From the NCBI GenBank assembly GCA_028818855.1, contig JAPPMY010000006.1:1-64000 (forward strand): a DNA stretch of 64,000 nt, read 5' to 3'. A program made the position numbers and the translations under genes. Under the pieces are notes generated by a model. The model was given only the letters and a program-made list of their open reading frames with translations. It did no database searches and was not told where the DNA came from. Positions 44,290 to 53,694 of this stretch are shown piece after piece. The stretch comes from Rhodospirillales bacterium (lineage in GTDB: Bacteria > Pseudomonadota > Alphaproteobacteria > UBA828). The stretch's first letter is position 1. The number at the start of each line of letters is the position of its first letter.

Positions 44290-45228
44290 ATGACAGGCAA
44301 GACGGCATTCGTCACCGGCGCGTCGGGCTTCATCGGCGTCAACCTGGTCAAGCAGCTCGGCGAGGCCGGTTGGTCGGTGATCGCGATGCATCGCGAGACC
44401 TCCGACCTCACCTACCTGCGGCAGTTCCCGGCGACGCGGGTGGTGGGGGACATCGGAGACCGGGCGTTTCTGGAGAGCGCGATCCCCGAAGGCGTCGACG
44501 CCGTCTTCCACGTGGCCGGCAACGTGAGCTTCGATTCGTCCGGCGACGAGGCGCAGACCCACGCCCACGTGGCGGGCACGCGCGCCGTCGTCGAGGCGGC
44601 GAAGGCCAGGAACGTGGGTCGCTTCGTCCACACCTCCACGGGCGCCGTCTTCGGCCTTCACGACGGCGTGCCCATCGACGAGACCGCGCCCTCCAATGCC
44701 GGCGAAATCCCGGTCAACTACTACCGCACCAAGAAGGCGGCGGAGGACACCGTGCTGGAGGCCGCGGCCGGTGACCTCGATGCCGTCTGCGTCAACCCCG
44801 GCAACGTGGTCGGCCCCTACGACCGGGTGATCTGGGGCCCCTTTGTCCAGGCCATCGCGAGCGGCGCCATGACCACGGTCGGCACCGGCGGCGGGGCGTT
44901 CTGCCACGTCGACGAGACCGCAAGAGCGCATATCAGCGCCTGCGAGCGGGGCAGGCGAGGGGAACGCTACATCCTCGCCGGGGCCAACGAGACGTACGAG
45001 ACGGTTGCCGGTATCGTCGCGGAGCTGGTCGGCGTGGAGGCGCCAACGGTGTCGAGCGAGCCCAACCCCGACGCGAGCGCCGAGATTCAATACACCTCGA
45101 TGCGGACCCAGATCATGCTCTGCGACAAGGCGGTGCGGGAACTCGGCTTCAAGCCGGTGCCGACCCGCACCATGTTCGAGGATCTGTGCGGCTGGATGCG
45201 GGACGAGGGATTGCTGCCCGCCCGCTGA
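44290..45228 (+). CDS. Extended SDR (NAD-dependent epimerase/dihydroflavonol reductase-like)
   Basis: A 312-residue extended short-chain dehydrogenase. The NAD loop T-G-A-S-G-F-I-G is at the N-terminus, F-H-V-A-G-N-V-S follows, and the catalytic Tyr/Lys pair is in Y-Y-R-T-K-K; the catalytic Ser region is H-T-S-T-G-A-V-F-G. This type includes sugar epimerases, flavonol reductases and 3beta-hydroxysteroid dehydrogenases. Substrate not assignable. AGGAAA lies nine bases upstream of the ATG. It follows the UbiD-family gene by 27 bases, suggesting one unit. Confidence 0.8.
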   Translation: MTGKTAFVTGASGFIGVNLVKQLGEAGWSVIAMHRETSDLTYLRQFPATRVVGDIGDRAFLESAIPEGVDAVFHVAGNVSFDSSGDEAQTHAHVAGTRAVVEAAKARNVGRFVHTSTGAVFGLHDGVPIDETAPSNAGEIPVNYYRTKKAAEDTVLEAAAGDLDAVCVNPGNVVGPYDRVIWGPFVQAIASGAMTTVGTGGGAFCHVDETARAHISACERGRRGERYILAGANETYETVAGIVAELVGVEAPTVSSEPNPDASAEIQYTSMRTQIMLCDKAVRELGFKPVPTRTMFEDLCGWMRDEGLLPAR

Positions 45229-45234
45229 TTCGCT

Positions 45235-45366
45235 TTACGGAACGATTCCGCCTGCCGAGAGGCCAGCCAGGACGCCGATGACGATGACGACGAGGCCGAG
45301 CCCCGCCACATAAGGGATTCGTGCCCGTGTCAGCTCCTCGAGCGAGGGGCCGTGATCGTCGCTCAT
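45235..45366 (-). CDS. 43-residue single-pass membrane protein
   Basis: A short gene found by reading the minus strand between two larger genes. The 43 residues comprise a charged N-terminus (M-S-D-D-H-G-P-S-L-E-E-L-T-R-A-R) and one hydrophobic helix (about residues 19-37, V-A-G-L-G-L-V-V-I-V-I-G-V-L-A), ending G-G-I-V-P. AAGGAGA lies about six bases before the ATG, and codon use is normal for the window. It sits downstream of the YcsF gene on the same strand, about 80 bases away. Function unknown; small tails of this kind often modulate membrane complexes. Confidence 0.68.
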   Translation of the reverse strand: MSDDHGPSLEELTRARIPYVAGLGLVVIVIGVLAGLSAGGIVP

Positions 45367-45447
45367 CGACGTCTCCTTCTCTACTCAAACCGGGCGCGGC
45401 GCCGGTCGGGGCGGACCATGCCTCAACCGGCGCCGGGATTCCAGTCC

Positions 45448-46245
45448 CTACTCGGCGGCCTGGTGCTGAAGCGTCGGTGCGGGTTCCAGCGGCCTGAGCG
45501 CGTAGCCGCGCTCCTTGAGCGTGTCGCCGATAGTCGTGGCAAGCTCGACCGCGTTCGGCCCGTCCCCGTGCAGGCAGATGCTCCGCGCCGAAATCGGCAC
45601 GCGCGCGCCGTTCATGCTGAGCGTGTTGCCGGTCTCGAGGAAGAGGCCGAGCTTCTGCCGGGTCTCGTCGAGGTCCGCGCCCTCGTTGGAGCGCTTCAGC
45701 GCAAGCGTGCCGTCATCCTCGTAAGGCAGGTCGAAATAAAGCTCGGGCACCACGTCGATGCCCCTGGCCGCGGCGATCTTCGTCACCGCGTGACGCTCCA
45801 CCGGCGCGGGGTAGTAGAGCATCGGCTCCGGGCAGAGATCGATCACGGCGCGGGCGAAGGCCTCGCCCAGCGCCTCGTCGCCGTTCAACATGCGGTAGAG
45901 CGCGCCGTGCGGCTTCACGTGGTGGAGCGCCATGCCGTTGGCCTCAAGCGCCGCCCTGAGCGCGCCGGTCTGGTAGACGACGTAGGCATAGAGCTCGTCG
46001 GGCGTGATCGCCATCACCCGGCGCCCGAAGCCCATGAGGTCCGGCAGCCCGGGGTGAGAGCCCACCGCCACGCCATTCTCCTTGGCGAGCGCGATGGTCT
46101 TCATCATCGTCATGGGATCGCCGGCGTGGAAGCCGCAGGCGACGTTCGCGGTGGTGACGTGGGGCATGAGCGCCTCGTCCGCCCCCATGACCCAGTTGCC
46201 GAAGCTCTCGCCGCAATCGATGTTGATGTCGAAGGTGCCGACCAT
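45448..46245 (-). CDS. pxpA: LamB/YcsF family protein (5-oxoprolinase subunit A-like)
   Basis: A 265-residue protein of the LamB/YcsF family. It begins D-I-N-I-D-C-G-E-S-F-G and has N-V-A-C-G-F-H-A-G-D-P, G-S-H-P-G-L-P-D, H-V-K-P-H-G-A-L-Y and C-L-H-G-D, the conserved metal/substrate positions. PxpA acts with PxpB and PxpC to open 5-oxoproline to glutamate; those two partners are not in the window, so a role apart from them is possible. ATG 46245 follows GAGGAGATC. Confidence 0.82.
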   Translation of the reverse strand: MVGTFDINIDCGESFGNWVMGADEALMPHVTTANVACGFHAGDPMTMMKTIALAKENGVAVGSHPGLPDLMGFGRRVMAITPDELYAYVVYQTGALRAALEANGMALHHVKPHGALYRMLNGDEALGEAFARAVIDLCPEPMLYYPAPVERHAVTKIAAARGIDVVPELYFDLPYEDDGTLALKRSNEGADLDETRQKLGLFLETGNTLSMNGARVPISARSICLHGDGPNAVELATTIGDTLKERGYALRPLEPAPTLQHQAAE

Positions 46246-46402
46246 GCCGCGATCTCCTCGTCTGCGCATCCCTGCGCCATCATGCCCCGGCATGTCCGTG
46301 CCGCAAAGCCCGAAGCGGCTCGACTCTCGACGTGCCCCGGCCGCGCGGAACCTCAGCCGTCACACGGATGGCGACCGCCTGAGCCGGCCTATGTCGTTAC
46401 GA

Positions 46403-49024
46403 CTACCAGCGCAGGTTGCCGCGCAGCATGAGGCTGTGATCGGCGGTGCCGTGTGCCGGCCGGCCGAGCGCGCCTTCCAGGCTCATCCCGGCCCACGGCC
46501 CGACGTCGTAGCGCCCGCCGAGGCTGAGGCGCCGCGAGCCCGCGTCGGAGAGCGACACGTCGGTGTAGGGGGTGAGCATGCCCTTCGTGCCCCACGTATC
46601 GCCGATGCCATAGGCGAGCCGCGCGCTCACGCGCCCGGTGCCCTCGTAGGCGGCCGGCAGCGCGCCCAGGGCGGCCACGTCGGTCCTCCACAACCGCTGG
46701 ACGCTGCTGGCGGTTTGACCCCACGCGGGCTGCAGGCTGAACGAGAGCCCCTGGCCCGATGCGCCCGGACCGAAGCGCACCAGCCCGCTCACGCCCCACT
46801 CCTCGTAATCGCCGCTGTGGCTGAGCAGGGTCCGGGCCCGGCCCTCGACGGTCAGACCAGACGACGCGTCGGAATAGCGCAGGCCGCCTCCGGTCTCGAC
46901 GCCGGTGCCGGTCTCGCCGTCCCCGCTGTCGTTTCTTATGCCGAGCTCCAGCGAGGGCGAGAGCGTGGCGCCGGAGGCGAGTCTCTGGTCGAAGACCCCC
47001 TCCAGCGTGAGTCGCTGCCGGCCGACGTTCACCGTCGTGCTCTCCAGCGTCTCCGAGCCATCGACCTCGGCTTTCGTGAAGGCCCCTTCGGCCTTCAGCA
47101 GCAGGCTCGTGGTCCCGCCTCCGATAAATCGGTCGCTGGACATCAGCCGCCCGCTCGCGCCCACCCCGAACATCGTCTGCGTCAGGTCGCTCGCGTCCGT
47201 GCCTACCGCGTCCGCGATTTCGACCTCGCCGGTGCCGTAGCCGGCCATGGCCCACAGGCTCATGCCGCCCGACGACCCCCAGCCGACGTAGGGGCTGATG
47301 CTGATGAGCGAGGTCGAGAGTTCGCCCTCCTGCGCGTTGACGTCCGCGTAGTCCACCGACCCCTGGGAGGACGTGAGCGACACGCCGGCCAGCACATCCG
47401 CGCTCAGCCTGGTGTCGAGCCCCAGGTTGGCGCTCACGACGGTGCCGTCGTAGTCCACCCCCTGCTCGCCACCGCCGGAGAGACTGCGGTAGTCGCCGCT
47501 GCCCCAGAAGGTCAGGTCGCCGAACGGGCCGCCGCCCCCGCCACCCAGCGGCAGGGTGAAAGACGAACCCTCGAGCAGGCGGGTGAGATCGAACGTGCCG
47601 TTCTGCAGCGCCGGTCCGTTCATCACGATGGCGTCGGAGAGCGTCGAGGCGCCACCGAAGCTGAGGCTGGCATCCGGCGCGGTGTCGGTGCTTGCCTGCT
47701 GGATGCGGCCGGAGACGGCATCGACCGTGCTTGCGGTCATGGCCCGCACGACCTGAGGCAGCACCGATTCGATGACCGTGTTCCGGCTCGCGGCCACGAC
47801 CCCAGGCGAGCTCAGATAAAACCCCGAGCCGACGACAAAGTTAATCTGGGTTGCCCCGGCCGGTGTCTGGATTTCAGCGGCGAACTGGCGGGCGTAGCCC
47901 ACCTTGGGTATGTCCGCCCTGTCAGCGTGGTCGGTGGGGTCGTCGTAGTAATACTGCACGAAGCCGCCTTCGGGATTACCGGTCGCCGCTCTGAGGACCT
48001 GAGGCAGAATGAACTCTCCGGTAACCTCGTCTCGGACAGTCCCTATTAGAGGTTGAAACTCGAACCTGTCCGGTTCCGTCGCGTGAAAGAGGATAACGCC
48101 CTCGGGAGGATCGGCATCAGGATCCGTAAGATTCAAGACGTAGAGGTAGACGGAGCCGTGCCGCCAGGGCCCGTTCTCGTCCCGCAAGGCAACGAGGGCT
48201 TTCGCGCTGGCAGCCGGATCTCCACTTCTCTGTTGCGCGAGAACGTACTCCCCCGCTTGTGTGACGAAGGCCTTCAGTGTTGCGCGGTCCACCACATCCG
48301 CAGCAGTAATGGTCGGGTCGCCGTGATCGATCATCTCTTCGCCGATGGGAACCAGGTGAGACTCGTTGAGATCGAATCCGGCGATTGCCAGGAACGGATG
48401 TCCTCCATAGGCGACCGAGACGTAGGAGCCGACATAGCCGGAGGCGCCCGGTATGCCCGGCCTAACGCCCGGTATGGGGGCGGTGGCGTCGAATGGAGCG
48501 TGCCGACCCTGTGACAGTGCTTGAATGACGGCGGCGAAAGCCGCGCCGGCTACGGCAGGATCGGGAGAGGCCAGGTTGGCCAGAACGCCCGGATCGACCC
48601 CCAGCCGAACGAGGATCTCCCCATAGATCACCGGTTGGAGATGCCTGCCCGTCAGCGCCATGTCTTTCGCGTGAAAGAACACCCTGCCGTCGAGCGACAG
48701 CGACGTGATGTAGGTGGAGCCCGAACGCCAAGGCCCCCCCTCCTGCCTGATGACACACAAGTAGTGCAGGAGATCGCTTGTCTCGCTCAGGGTCCTGAAT
48801 CGCTCCGTTGCGGCCACCGTGAAGTCCATCAGGCTGCCGGTGCCGTTTTCCACATCCTGCGCTGTTACGGGCGGATCCGCGCGGGGCGTTGCGCTGGCAT
48901 GGAGTGGACACGCCTCGTCCGTTTGCGTCGCGGCGGTGCTCGCAATGGCAAAGACGCCAATCAGCACGAACAGGCCGACAAGAGACATTCTTGATGTCAC
49001 GGTGAACAAGGTTCCGGTTTTCAT
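46403..49024 (-). CDS. Autotransporter with tandem Cache-like passenger domains
   Basis: An 873-residue secreted protein. A signal peptide (about 1-33) leads to two related domains. Domain 1 (about 55-220) and domain 2 (about 240-405) share F-V-T-like helix starts, G-P-W-R (97-100, 286-289), a G-S-x-Y strand pair, F-F-H or L-F-H and late Y-V or V-G-S-G-F-Y segments, resembling single Cache sensor domains. A linker with Thr/Ser and a Gly-run (494-499) precedes a beta-barrel of about 370 residues with W-G-S-G-D-Y, G-x-x-Y strands and a final Trp, typical of autotransporter barrels. The passenger would sit outside the cell. No ligand is known. Confidence 0.78.
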   Translation of the reverse strand: MKTGTLFTVTSRMSLVGLFVLIGVFAIASTAATQTDEACPLHASATPRADPPVTAQDVENGTGSLMDFTVAATERFRTLSETSDLLHYLCVIRQEGGPWRSGSTYITSLSLDGRVFFHAKDMALTGRHLQPVIYGEILVRLGVDPGVLANLASPDPAVAGAAFAAVIQALSQGRHAPFDATAPIPGVRPGIPGASGYVGSYVSVAYGGHPFLAIAGFDLNESHLVPIGEEMIDHGDPTITAADVVDRATLKAFVTQAGEYVLAQQRSGDPAASAKALVALRDENGPWRHGSVYLYVLNLTDPDADPPEGVILFHATEPDRFEFQPLIGTVRDEVTGEFILPQVLRAATGNPEGGFVQYYYDDPTDHADRADIPKVGYARQFAAEIQTPAGATQINFVVGSGFYLSSPGVVAASRNTVIESVLPQVVRAMTASTVDAVSGRIQQASTDTAPDASLSFGGASTLSDAIVMNGPALQNGTFDLTRLLEGSSFTLPLGGGGGGPFGDLTFWGSGDYRSLSGGGEQGVDYDGTVVSANLGLDTRLSADVLAGVSLTSSQGSVDYADVNAQEGELSTSLISISPYVGWGSSGGMSLWAMAGYGTGEVEIADAVGTDASDLTQTMFGVGASGRLMSSDRFIGGGTTSLLLKAEGAFTKAEVDGSETLESTTVNVGRQRLTLEGVFDQRLASGATLSPSLELGIRNDSGDGETGTGVETGGGLRYSDASSGLTVEGRARTLLSHSGDYEEWGVSGLVRFGPGASGQGLSFSLQPAWGQTASSVQRLWRTDVAALGALPAAYEGTGRVSARLAYGIGDTWGTKGMLTPYTDVSLSDAGSRRLSLGGRYDVGPWAGMSLEGALGRPAHGTADHSLMLRGNLRW

Positions 49025-49492
49025 CCTGAGCGTCCTCTTGCTCGGAAGGGAAAGCAGATCACAATTCCGCCGATCCCCTCCAGCTAACCCTGTCGGTTCG
49101 GATGTTAGTGCGATTCGGGTTTCTCAGCAAAGTCGATTAACCGGCGCACGCCCAACCTTGCCGCCAACGGCGCCGGAAACAAACAGGGTAGACCGTGAAA
49201 GGAAAATATTTCCCCCGCCTGCTAGAACATTTCTTGCATCGCTCTCTCTGCGATGTTGAGGGGCGCCCGAACCACTGGTTTGATGGGCGCCGGCCAAAGG
49301 GGCGGCCGCGCTCCGGCATCAAGGGCTGAGGAACGGTCCCGGTCCGCGCCTTGCCTGCGGTCCATCCGATCCTCCAACGACCGCTGGGCGTGTCGGTTGC
49401 GATCTGCTCTTCGTGTGCAGGCGCTGGAGGCTGGCAGCCGGCAGCGGTTCTTGCTAAAAGACCGCCGTTCCCCCGGATCACTGGTCTCAGTC
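49025..49492. other. Divergent intergenic region between the autotransporter and hisB
   Basis: 468 bases carrying the control region for both genes. The part near 49080-49240 is lower in G+C, with short A/T runs. No promoter pair was convincing on either strand. The plus-strand frame open from 49253 runs into hisB but its first 80 residues have no hisB-like sequence. No attenuator with a His-codon leader peptide could be identified. Confidence 0.45.
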
Positions 49493-50110
49493 ATGAGCGA
49501 GCCTGCGCGCACGGCCCGCGTCGAGCGGGTTACCAAGGAGACGAGCATCACCGTCGCCCTCGATCTCGACGGCAGCGGCCGCTCGCGTATCGCGACGGGA
49601 ATCGGCTTCCTCGACCACATGCTGGAGCAGCTCTCGCGGCACAGCCTGATCGATATCGAGTGCGCGGCCGAGGGCGATATCGACGTGACGCTGCACCACA
49701 CGGTGGAGGACACGGGGATCACCCTGGGCCAGGCCGTGAGCGAGGCTCTCGGCGAGCGGCGCGGCATCCGCCGCTACGGCAGCGCCGTGATTCCCATGGA
49801 CGAGGCCTGCGCGCGCGTCTCCCTCGATGCGAGCAACCGGCCCTACCTGATCTGGCGGGTCACGTTCGAGAGGCCGCGCCTCGACGGCATGGACACCGAG
49901 CACTTCAAGGAGTGGTTCCAGGCGTTCGCGCAGGCGGCGGGGCTGACGCTCCACGTGGAGGTCATGTACGGCGAGAACAGCCACCACATGATCGAGGCCT
50001 GCTACAAGGGCCTTGCGCGGGCGCTGAGGCAGGCGATCGAGCCCGACCCGCGCATGGCCGGCGAGGTTCCCTCCACCAAGGGCGTGCTCGGCGGCAGCCT
50101 GGAGGCTTGA
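49493..50110 (+). CDS. hisB: Imidazoleglycerol-phosphate dehydratase
   Basis: A 205-residue monofunctional HisB, which dehydrates imidazole-glycerol phosphate in step six of histidine synthesis. The family metal and active-site motifs are present: G-F-L-D-H-M (early Asp-His), [12 protein letters not shown] (middle), [13 protein letters not shown] and the closing S-T-K-G-V-L. ATG at 49493 matches the usual N-terminus. It is first in a run of eight tightly spaced genes; the DUF2628 gene starts four bases later. Confidence 0.95.
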   Translation: MSEPARTARVERVTKETSITVALDLDGSGRSRIATGIGFLDHMLEQLSRHSLIDIECAAEGDIDVTLHHTVEDTGITLGQAVSEALGERRGIRRYGSAVIPMDEACARVSLDASNRPYLIWRVTFERPRLDGMDTEHFKEWFQAFAQAAGLTLHVEVMYGENSHHMIEACYKGLARALRQAIEPDPRMAGEVPSTKGVLGGSLEA

Positions 50111-50113
50111 GCG

Positions 50114-50584
50114 GTGCGCTTCTACACGGTTCACCTCCCGGCCAGCGACGAGGGCGCGGACGGCGGCGCGCTGGGTCACGCAATCCTGGTGCGCGAGGGG
50201 TTCAACTGGCTCGCGTTCTTCTTTGCGCCGTTCTGGGCGCTGGCGGAGGGGTTGTGGCTCGCTGCGCTCGCGTTGATCGTCTCGCTGTCGGCGATCATCG
50301 TCGTGCCGCTGGTGCTGGATCTGGGGCCGATGCTCCCGGCGATTCTCGGTCTCGGCTATGGCGTGCTTGCCGGCATGTCGGGCAACGATCTACGCCGCGC
50401 CGGCCTCGCCGCGCGCGGCTATCGCCTGGTCGAGGTGGTGGCGGCCCCGAGCCGCGCGCAGGCGCTCATCCGCTATGCCGAAGCCACGATGGCGGCACCG
50501 ATGTCCCAGCCCGCGCCGGCGCCCTCCTGGACCCCAGCGCCCGGCAGGCGCGGCCTGGACCCCGATCCCGGCTTCTGGAGCTGA
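50114..50584 (+). CDS. DUF2628 family membrane protein
   Basis: A 156-residue protein of the DUF2628 family, common inside alphaproteobacterial his operons. It opens R-F-Y-T-V-H, has a conserved L-V-R-E-G-F-N-W-L-A-F-F-F-A-P-F-W segment and about three hydrophobic helices, then a cytoplasmic proline-rich tail. Function unknown. GTG start four bases past the hisB stop; hisH follows after six bases. Confidence 0.82.
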   Translation: MRFYTVHLPASDEGADGGALGHAILVREGFNWLAFFFAPFWALAEGLWLAALALIVSLSAIIVVPLVLDLGPMLPAILGLGYGVLAGMSGNDLRRAGLAARGYRLVEVVAAPSRAQALIRYAEATMAAPMSQPAPAPSWTPAPGRRGLDPDPGFWS

Positions 50585-50590
50585 CGCGCC

Positions 50591-51235
50591 GTGACCACCG
50601 CGATCATCGACTACGGCTCGGGCAATCTGCGGTCCGCCGCCAAGGCGTTCGAGCGCGCCGCCGGCGGCGCGACGCCCGCGACGCCGGTGGTCGTGACCGA
50701 CGATGCGGAGCGGGTGCGCGGCGCAGAGCGGATCGTGCTGCCGGGCGTGGGCGCCTTCGCGGACTGCAAGGCGGGCCTTGCCGCGTGCGACGGCATGATC
50801 GAGGCGCTCGAGGACGCGGTGCTGCGGCGGGGCGTGCCGTTCCTCGGGATCTGCGTCGGCATGCAGCTCATGGCGCGGGTCGGACACGAGCATGGCGAGC
50901 ACCGGGGGCTCGGCTGGATCGACGGCGAGGTGGGACCGCTTGAGCCCGGCGACGAGACGCTGAAAGTGCCCCACATGGGATGGAACGATCTCGCTCTCAG
51001 CGGTGAGCCGCATCCGATCCTGAAGGACCTGCCCGGCGAGGCTCACGCCTATTTCGTTCACAGCTTCGGCCTCACGTGCCGCCGGGACGACGAGGTGTTC
51101 GCGACCGTGGACTACGGCGGCCCGGTCACCGCCGTCGCGGGCCGGGACAACATGGTGGGCACCCAGTTCCACCCCGAGAAGAGCCAGGAGGTCGGATTGA
51201 CCCTGATCGAGAACTTTCTTCGGTGGCAGCCATGA
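50591..51235 (+). CDS. hisH: Imidazole glycerol phosphate synthase, glutaminase subunit
   Basis: A 214-residue class I glutamine amidotransferase. The nucleophile is in G-I-C-V-G-M-Q, with the catalytic His-Glu pair in F-H-P-E-K-S, and [10 protein letters not shown] opens the protein. It supplies ammonia to HisF. GTG start at 50591. The stop overlaps the ATG of the next gene (ATGA). Confidence 0.94.
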   Translation: MTTAIIDYGSGNLRSAAKAFERAAGGATPATPVVVTDDAERVRGAERIVLPGVGAFADCKAGLAACDGMIEALEDAVLRRGVPFLGICVGMQLMARVGHEHGEHRGLGWIDGEVGPLEPGDETLKVPHMGWNDLALSGEPHPILKDLPGEAHAYFVHSFGLTCRRDDEVFATVDYGGPVTAVAGRDNMVGTQFHPEKSQEVGLTLIENFLRWQP

Positions 51236-51795
51236 GCCAGCTCGCGACGGTCGGCCCCCGCATCGAGGTCGGCACCGTTGAGCGCCTGCGCAAGCGCGAG
51301 CTTGCCGAGCTTTGCGAGGCCGCTGCCGCCGCGATCAACGACGGAGCCGGATTCGGCTGGGTGCGCCCGCCCGAGCCTGCCGCCTTCGAGCGCTACTGGC
51401 GGGGCGTGACCGTGGTGCCGGAGCGGATGCTCTTCATCGGGCGGATGGACGGCGTCGTGGCGGGCTCGGTCCAGCTCGTCTCGGCGCCGCCGCAGAAGGA
51501 GGCCTGGCGCCTCTCGTGCCTCATCGACACGCACTTCGTTGCACCCTGGGCGCGCGGGCACGGCCTGGCCCGGAGGTTGCTGGAGGAGGCCGAGGCCGAG
51601 GCCCGGGCGCGCGGCTTCAAGGTGATGAACCTGAGCGTGCGCGAGACGCAGGAGGCCGCCATCGCGCTCTACGAATCTCTCGGCTTCGAGCGCTGGGGCA
51701 CGCATCCCAAGTACGCGTTCGTGGACGGTCAATCGATCGCCGGCCACTACTACTGCAAGGATATGACGGACCGCTCGCCGGACGCGGCTCCGTGA
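51232..51795 (+). CDS. GNAT family N-acetyltransferase embedded in the his operon
   Basis: A 187-residue acetyltransferase of the GNAT fold. The acetyl-CoA pocket lies in [15 protein letters not shown], and the later [18 protein letters not shown] motif is typical. Substrate unknown. It is coupled to hisH by ATGA and to hisA by GTGA, so it is expressed with the pathway genes. Its link to histidine synthesis is unclear; no known step needs it. Confidence 0.88.
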   Translation: MSQLATVGPRIEVGTVERLRKRELAELCEAAAAAINDGAGFGWVRPPEPAAFERYWRGVTVVPERMLFIGRMDGVVAGSVQLVSAPPQKEAWRLSCLIDTHFVAPWARGHGLARRLLEEAEAEARARGFKVMNLSVRETQEAAIALYESLGFERWGTHPKYAFVDGQSIAGHYYCKDMTDRSPDAAP

Positions 51796-52517
51796 TCCTC
51801 TTCCCCGCCATCGACCTCAAGGGCGGCGCGTGCGTGCGCCTCGTGCAGGGCGACATGGCGCGGGCGACGGTCTTCTCCGACGATCCCCCGGCGCAGGCGC
51901 GGGCCTTTGCGGCGGCCGGCTTCGCCTGGCTCCACGTCGTCGACCTCGACGGCGCGTTCGCGGGCAAGCCGGTCAACGCCGACGCGGTTGCCGCCATACT
52001 GGAAACCGTCGACATTCCGGTGCAGCTCGGCGGCGGCATCCGGGACATGGCCACCATCGAGGCATGGCTCGGCCGGGGCGTGCATCGGGTGATCCTCGGC
52101 ACCGTGGCGGTGCGCGACCCTGGCCTTGTTCGCGACGCCTGCCGGGCCTTTCCCGGCCGGATCGCCGTCGGCATCGATGCGCGCGACGGGCGGGTTGCCG
52201 TCGAAGGCTGGGCGGAGACGGTGGACGTGAGCGCACTGGACCTCGCGCGCCGGTTCGAGGATGCCGGCGCCGCCGCGATCATCCACACGGACATCGCACG
52301 CGACGGGGCGCTCGAGGGCGTCGCCGCAGCGGCGACGGGCGCGCTCGCGCGGGCGCTCGCCACGCCGGTCATCGCCTCGGGCGGCGTCGCCTCCCAATCG
52401 GATCTCTCCGCGCTCAAGGCCTACGAGGCGGACGGCGTCTGCGGCGTGATCTGCGGCCGCGCCCTCTACGACGGCCGCATCGACCCGGCGCAGGCGCTGG
52501 CGCTGCTCGCCGCCTGA
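51792..52517 (+). CDS. hisA: Phosphoribosylformimino-AICAR-phosphate isomerase
   Basis: A 241-residue (beta/alpha)8 barrel. The catalytic Asp near the N-terminus in P-A-I-D-L-K-G-G and the second Asp in I-H-T-D-I-A-R-D-G are present, with phosphate loops G-G-G-I-R and S-G-G-V. It isomerises ProFAR to PRFAR. GTG start overlaps the GNAT stop (GTGA). Confidence 0.95.
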   Translation: MILFPAIDLKGGACVRLVQGDMARATVFSDDPPAQARAFAAAGFAWLHVVDLDGAFAGKPVNADAVAAILETVDIPVQLGGGIRDMATIEAWLGRGVHRVILGTVAVRDPGLVRDACRAFPGRIAVGIDARDGRVAVEGWAETVDVSALDLARRFEDAGAAAIIHTDIARDGALEGVAAAATGALARALATPVIASGGVASQSDLSALKAYEADGVCGVICGRALYDGRIDPAQALALLAA

Positions 52518-52535
52518 GCCGGCGGGTCTGCTCCC

Positions 52536-53294
52536 ATGCTGAAGATGCGCGTCATCCCGTGCCTCGACGTCCACGCCGGCCGGGTGGTCAAGGGCGTGAA
52601 TTTCGTGGATCTGGTCGATGCGGGCGACCCGGTGGAGCAGGCCCGGGTGTACGACCGGCAGGGGGCGGACGAGCTCTGCTTCCTCGACATCACCGCCTCC
52701 CACGAGCAGCGCGACACCATCTACGACGTCGTCGCCGGCACGGCCGAAGAATGCTTCATGCCGCTCACGGTGGGCGGCGGCGTGCGGACGATCGAAGATG
52801 TCCGCGCGCTCCTGCTGGCGGGGGCGGACAAGGTCTCGATCAATACCGCTGCCGTGGCGAACCCTGCGTTCGTCGCAGGCGCGGCGGAGAAATTCGGAAC
52901 CCAGTGCATCGTCGTCGCCATCGATGCCAAGCGTGTCGCGGGCGGCGGCTTCGAGATCTTCACCCACGGCGGGCGCAGGCCCACGGGGATCGACGCCATC
53001 CGGTGGGCCCGGCGCATGGCGGAGTCCGGCGCCGGCGAGATCCTGCTGACCTCGATGGATCGGGACGGAACCCGCGCCGGCTTCGACCTGGAGCTGACGC
53101 GTGCCGTCGCCGACGCGGTGACGATCCCGGTCATCGCGTCGGGCGGCGTCGGCACGCTGGACCATCTGGTGGACGGCATCCGTGACGGCCACGCGACGGC
53201 GGTGCTGGCGGCCTCGATCTTCCATTTCGGCGAGCACTCCATCGGCGAGGCGAAGGCGCACATGCGCGCCGCGGGCGTTCCGGTGCGGCCATGA
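52536..53294 (+). CDS. hisF: Imidazole glycerol phosphate synthase, cyclase subunit
   Basis: A 252-residue (beta/alpha)8 barrel partner of HisH. The catalytic Asp in I-P-C-L-D-V and the second in T-S-M-D-R-D-G are present; so are phosphate loops V-G-G-G-V-R and S-G-G-V-G, and the middle V-A-I-D-A-K-R. It forms imidazole-glycerol phosphate and AICAR. It begins 18 bases after hisA. Confidence 0.95.
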   Translation: MLKMRVIPCLDVHAGRVVKGVNFVDLVDAGDPVEQARVYDRQGADELCFLDITASHEQRDTIYDVVAGTAEECFMPLTVGGGVRTIEDVRALLLAGADKVSINTAAVANPAFVAGAAEKFGTQCIVVAIDAKRVAGGGFEIFTHGGRRPTGIDAIRWARRMAESGAGEILLTSMDRDGTRAGFDLELTRAVADAVTIPVIASGGVGTLDHLVDGIRDGHATAVLAASIFHFGEHSIGEAKAHMRAAGVPVRP

Positions 53295-53346
53295 CGGCGC
53301 GTGCGAATTCTGGTACCCAAGCGCCCCGACGGAGCAGGACGGTGAG

Positions 53347-53694
53347 ATGAAGCAGGGCGAGGCCGGCAGCGTGATCGACGAGCTGTTCGCCGTGATCGAG
53401 CAGCGCAAGGGCGGCGACCCGGACACGTCCTACGTCGCGCGCTCGCTTTCGCGCGGGCGCGAGCACGTGGCGAAGAAGGTGGGCGAGGAGGGGGTCGAGG
53501 TGGCGCTGGCGGGTGCCCTGGATGACAAGCCGGGGGTCGTCTCCGAGAGCGCAGACCTGCTGTTTCACCTCATGATCCTGTGGTCGGCCACGGGCGTCTC
53601 GCCGGCAGACGTTCTCGAGGAGCTTTCGAAGCGGCGGGGCGTCTCCGGATTCGAGCGGGATGCTGCGAGAGGCAGGGGCGGGGAAGAGCGATGA
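53347..53694 (+). CDS. hisE: Phosphoribosyl-ATP pyrophosphatase
   Basis: A 115-residue all-alpha NTP-pyrophosphohydrolase. It has [11 protein letters not shown] near the N-terminus, [13 protein letters not shown] and E-S-A-D-L-L-F-H-L, the family metal sites. It hydrolyses phosphoribosyl-ATP in step two of histidine synthesis. The stop overlaps the ATG of the HIT gene (ATGA). hisI is not adjacent. Confidence 0.93.
   Translation: MKQGEAGSVIDELFAVIEQRKGGDPDTSYVARSLSRGREHVAKKVGEEGVEVALAGALDDKPGVVSESADLLFHLMILWSATGVSPADVLEELSKRRGVSGFERDAARGRGGEER

Noticed and set aside
49025-49492. Possible his leader peptide or attenuator before hisB
   Set aside because: No short frame with a run of His codons and no mutually exclusive hairpins were found.
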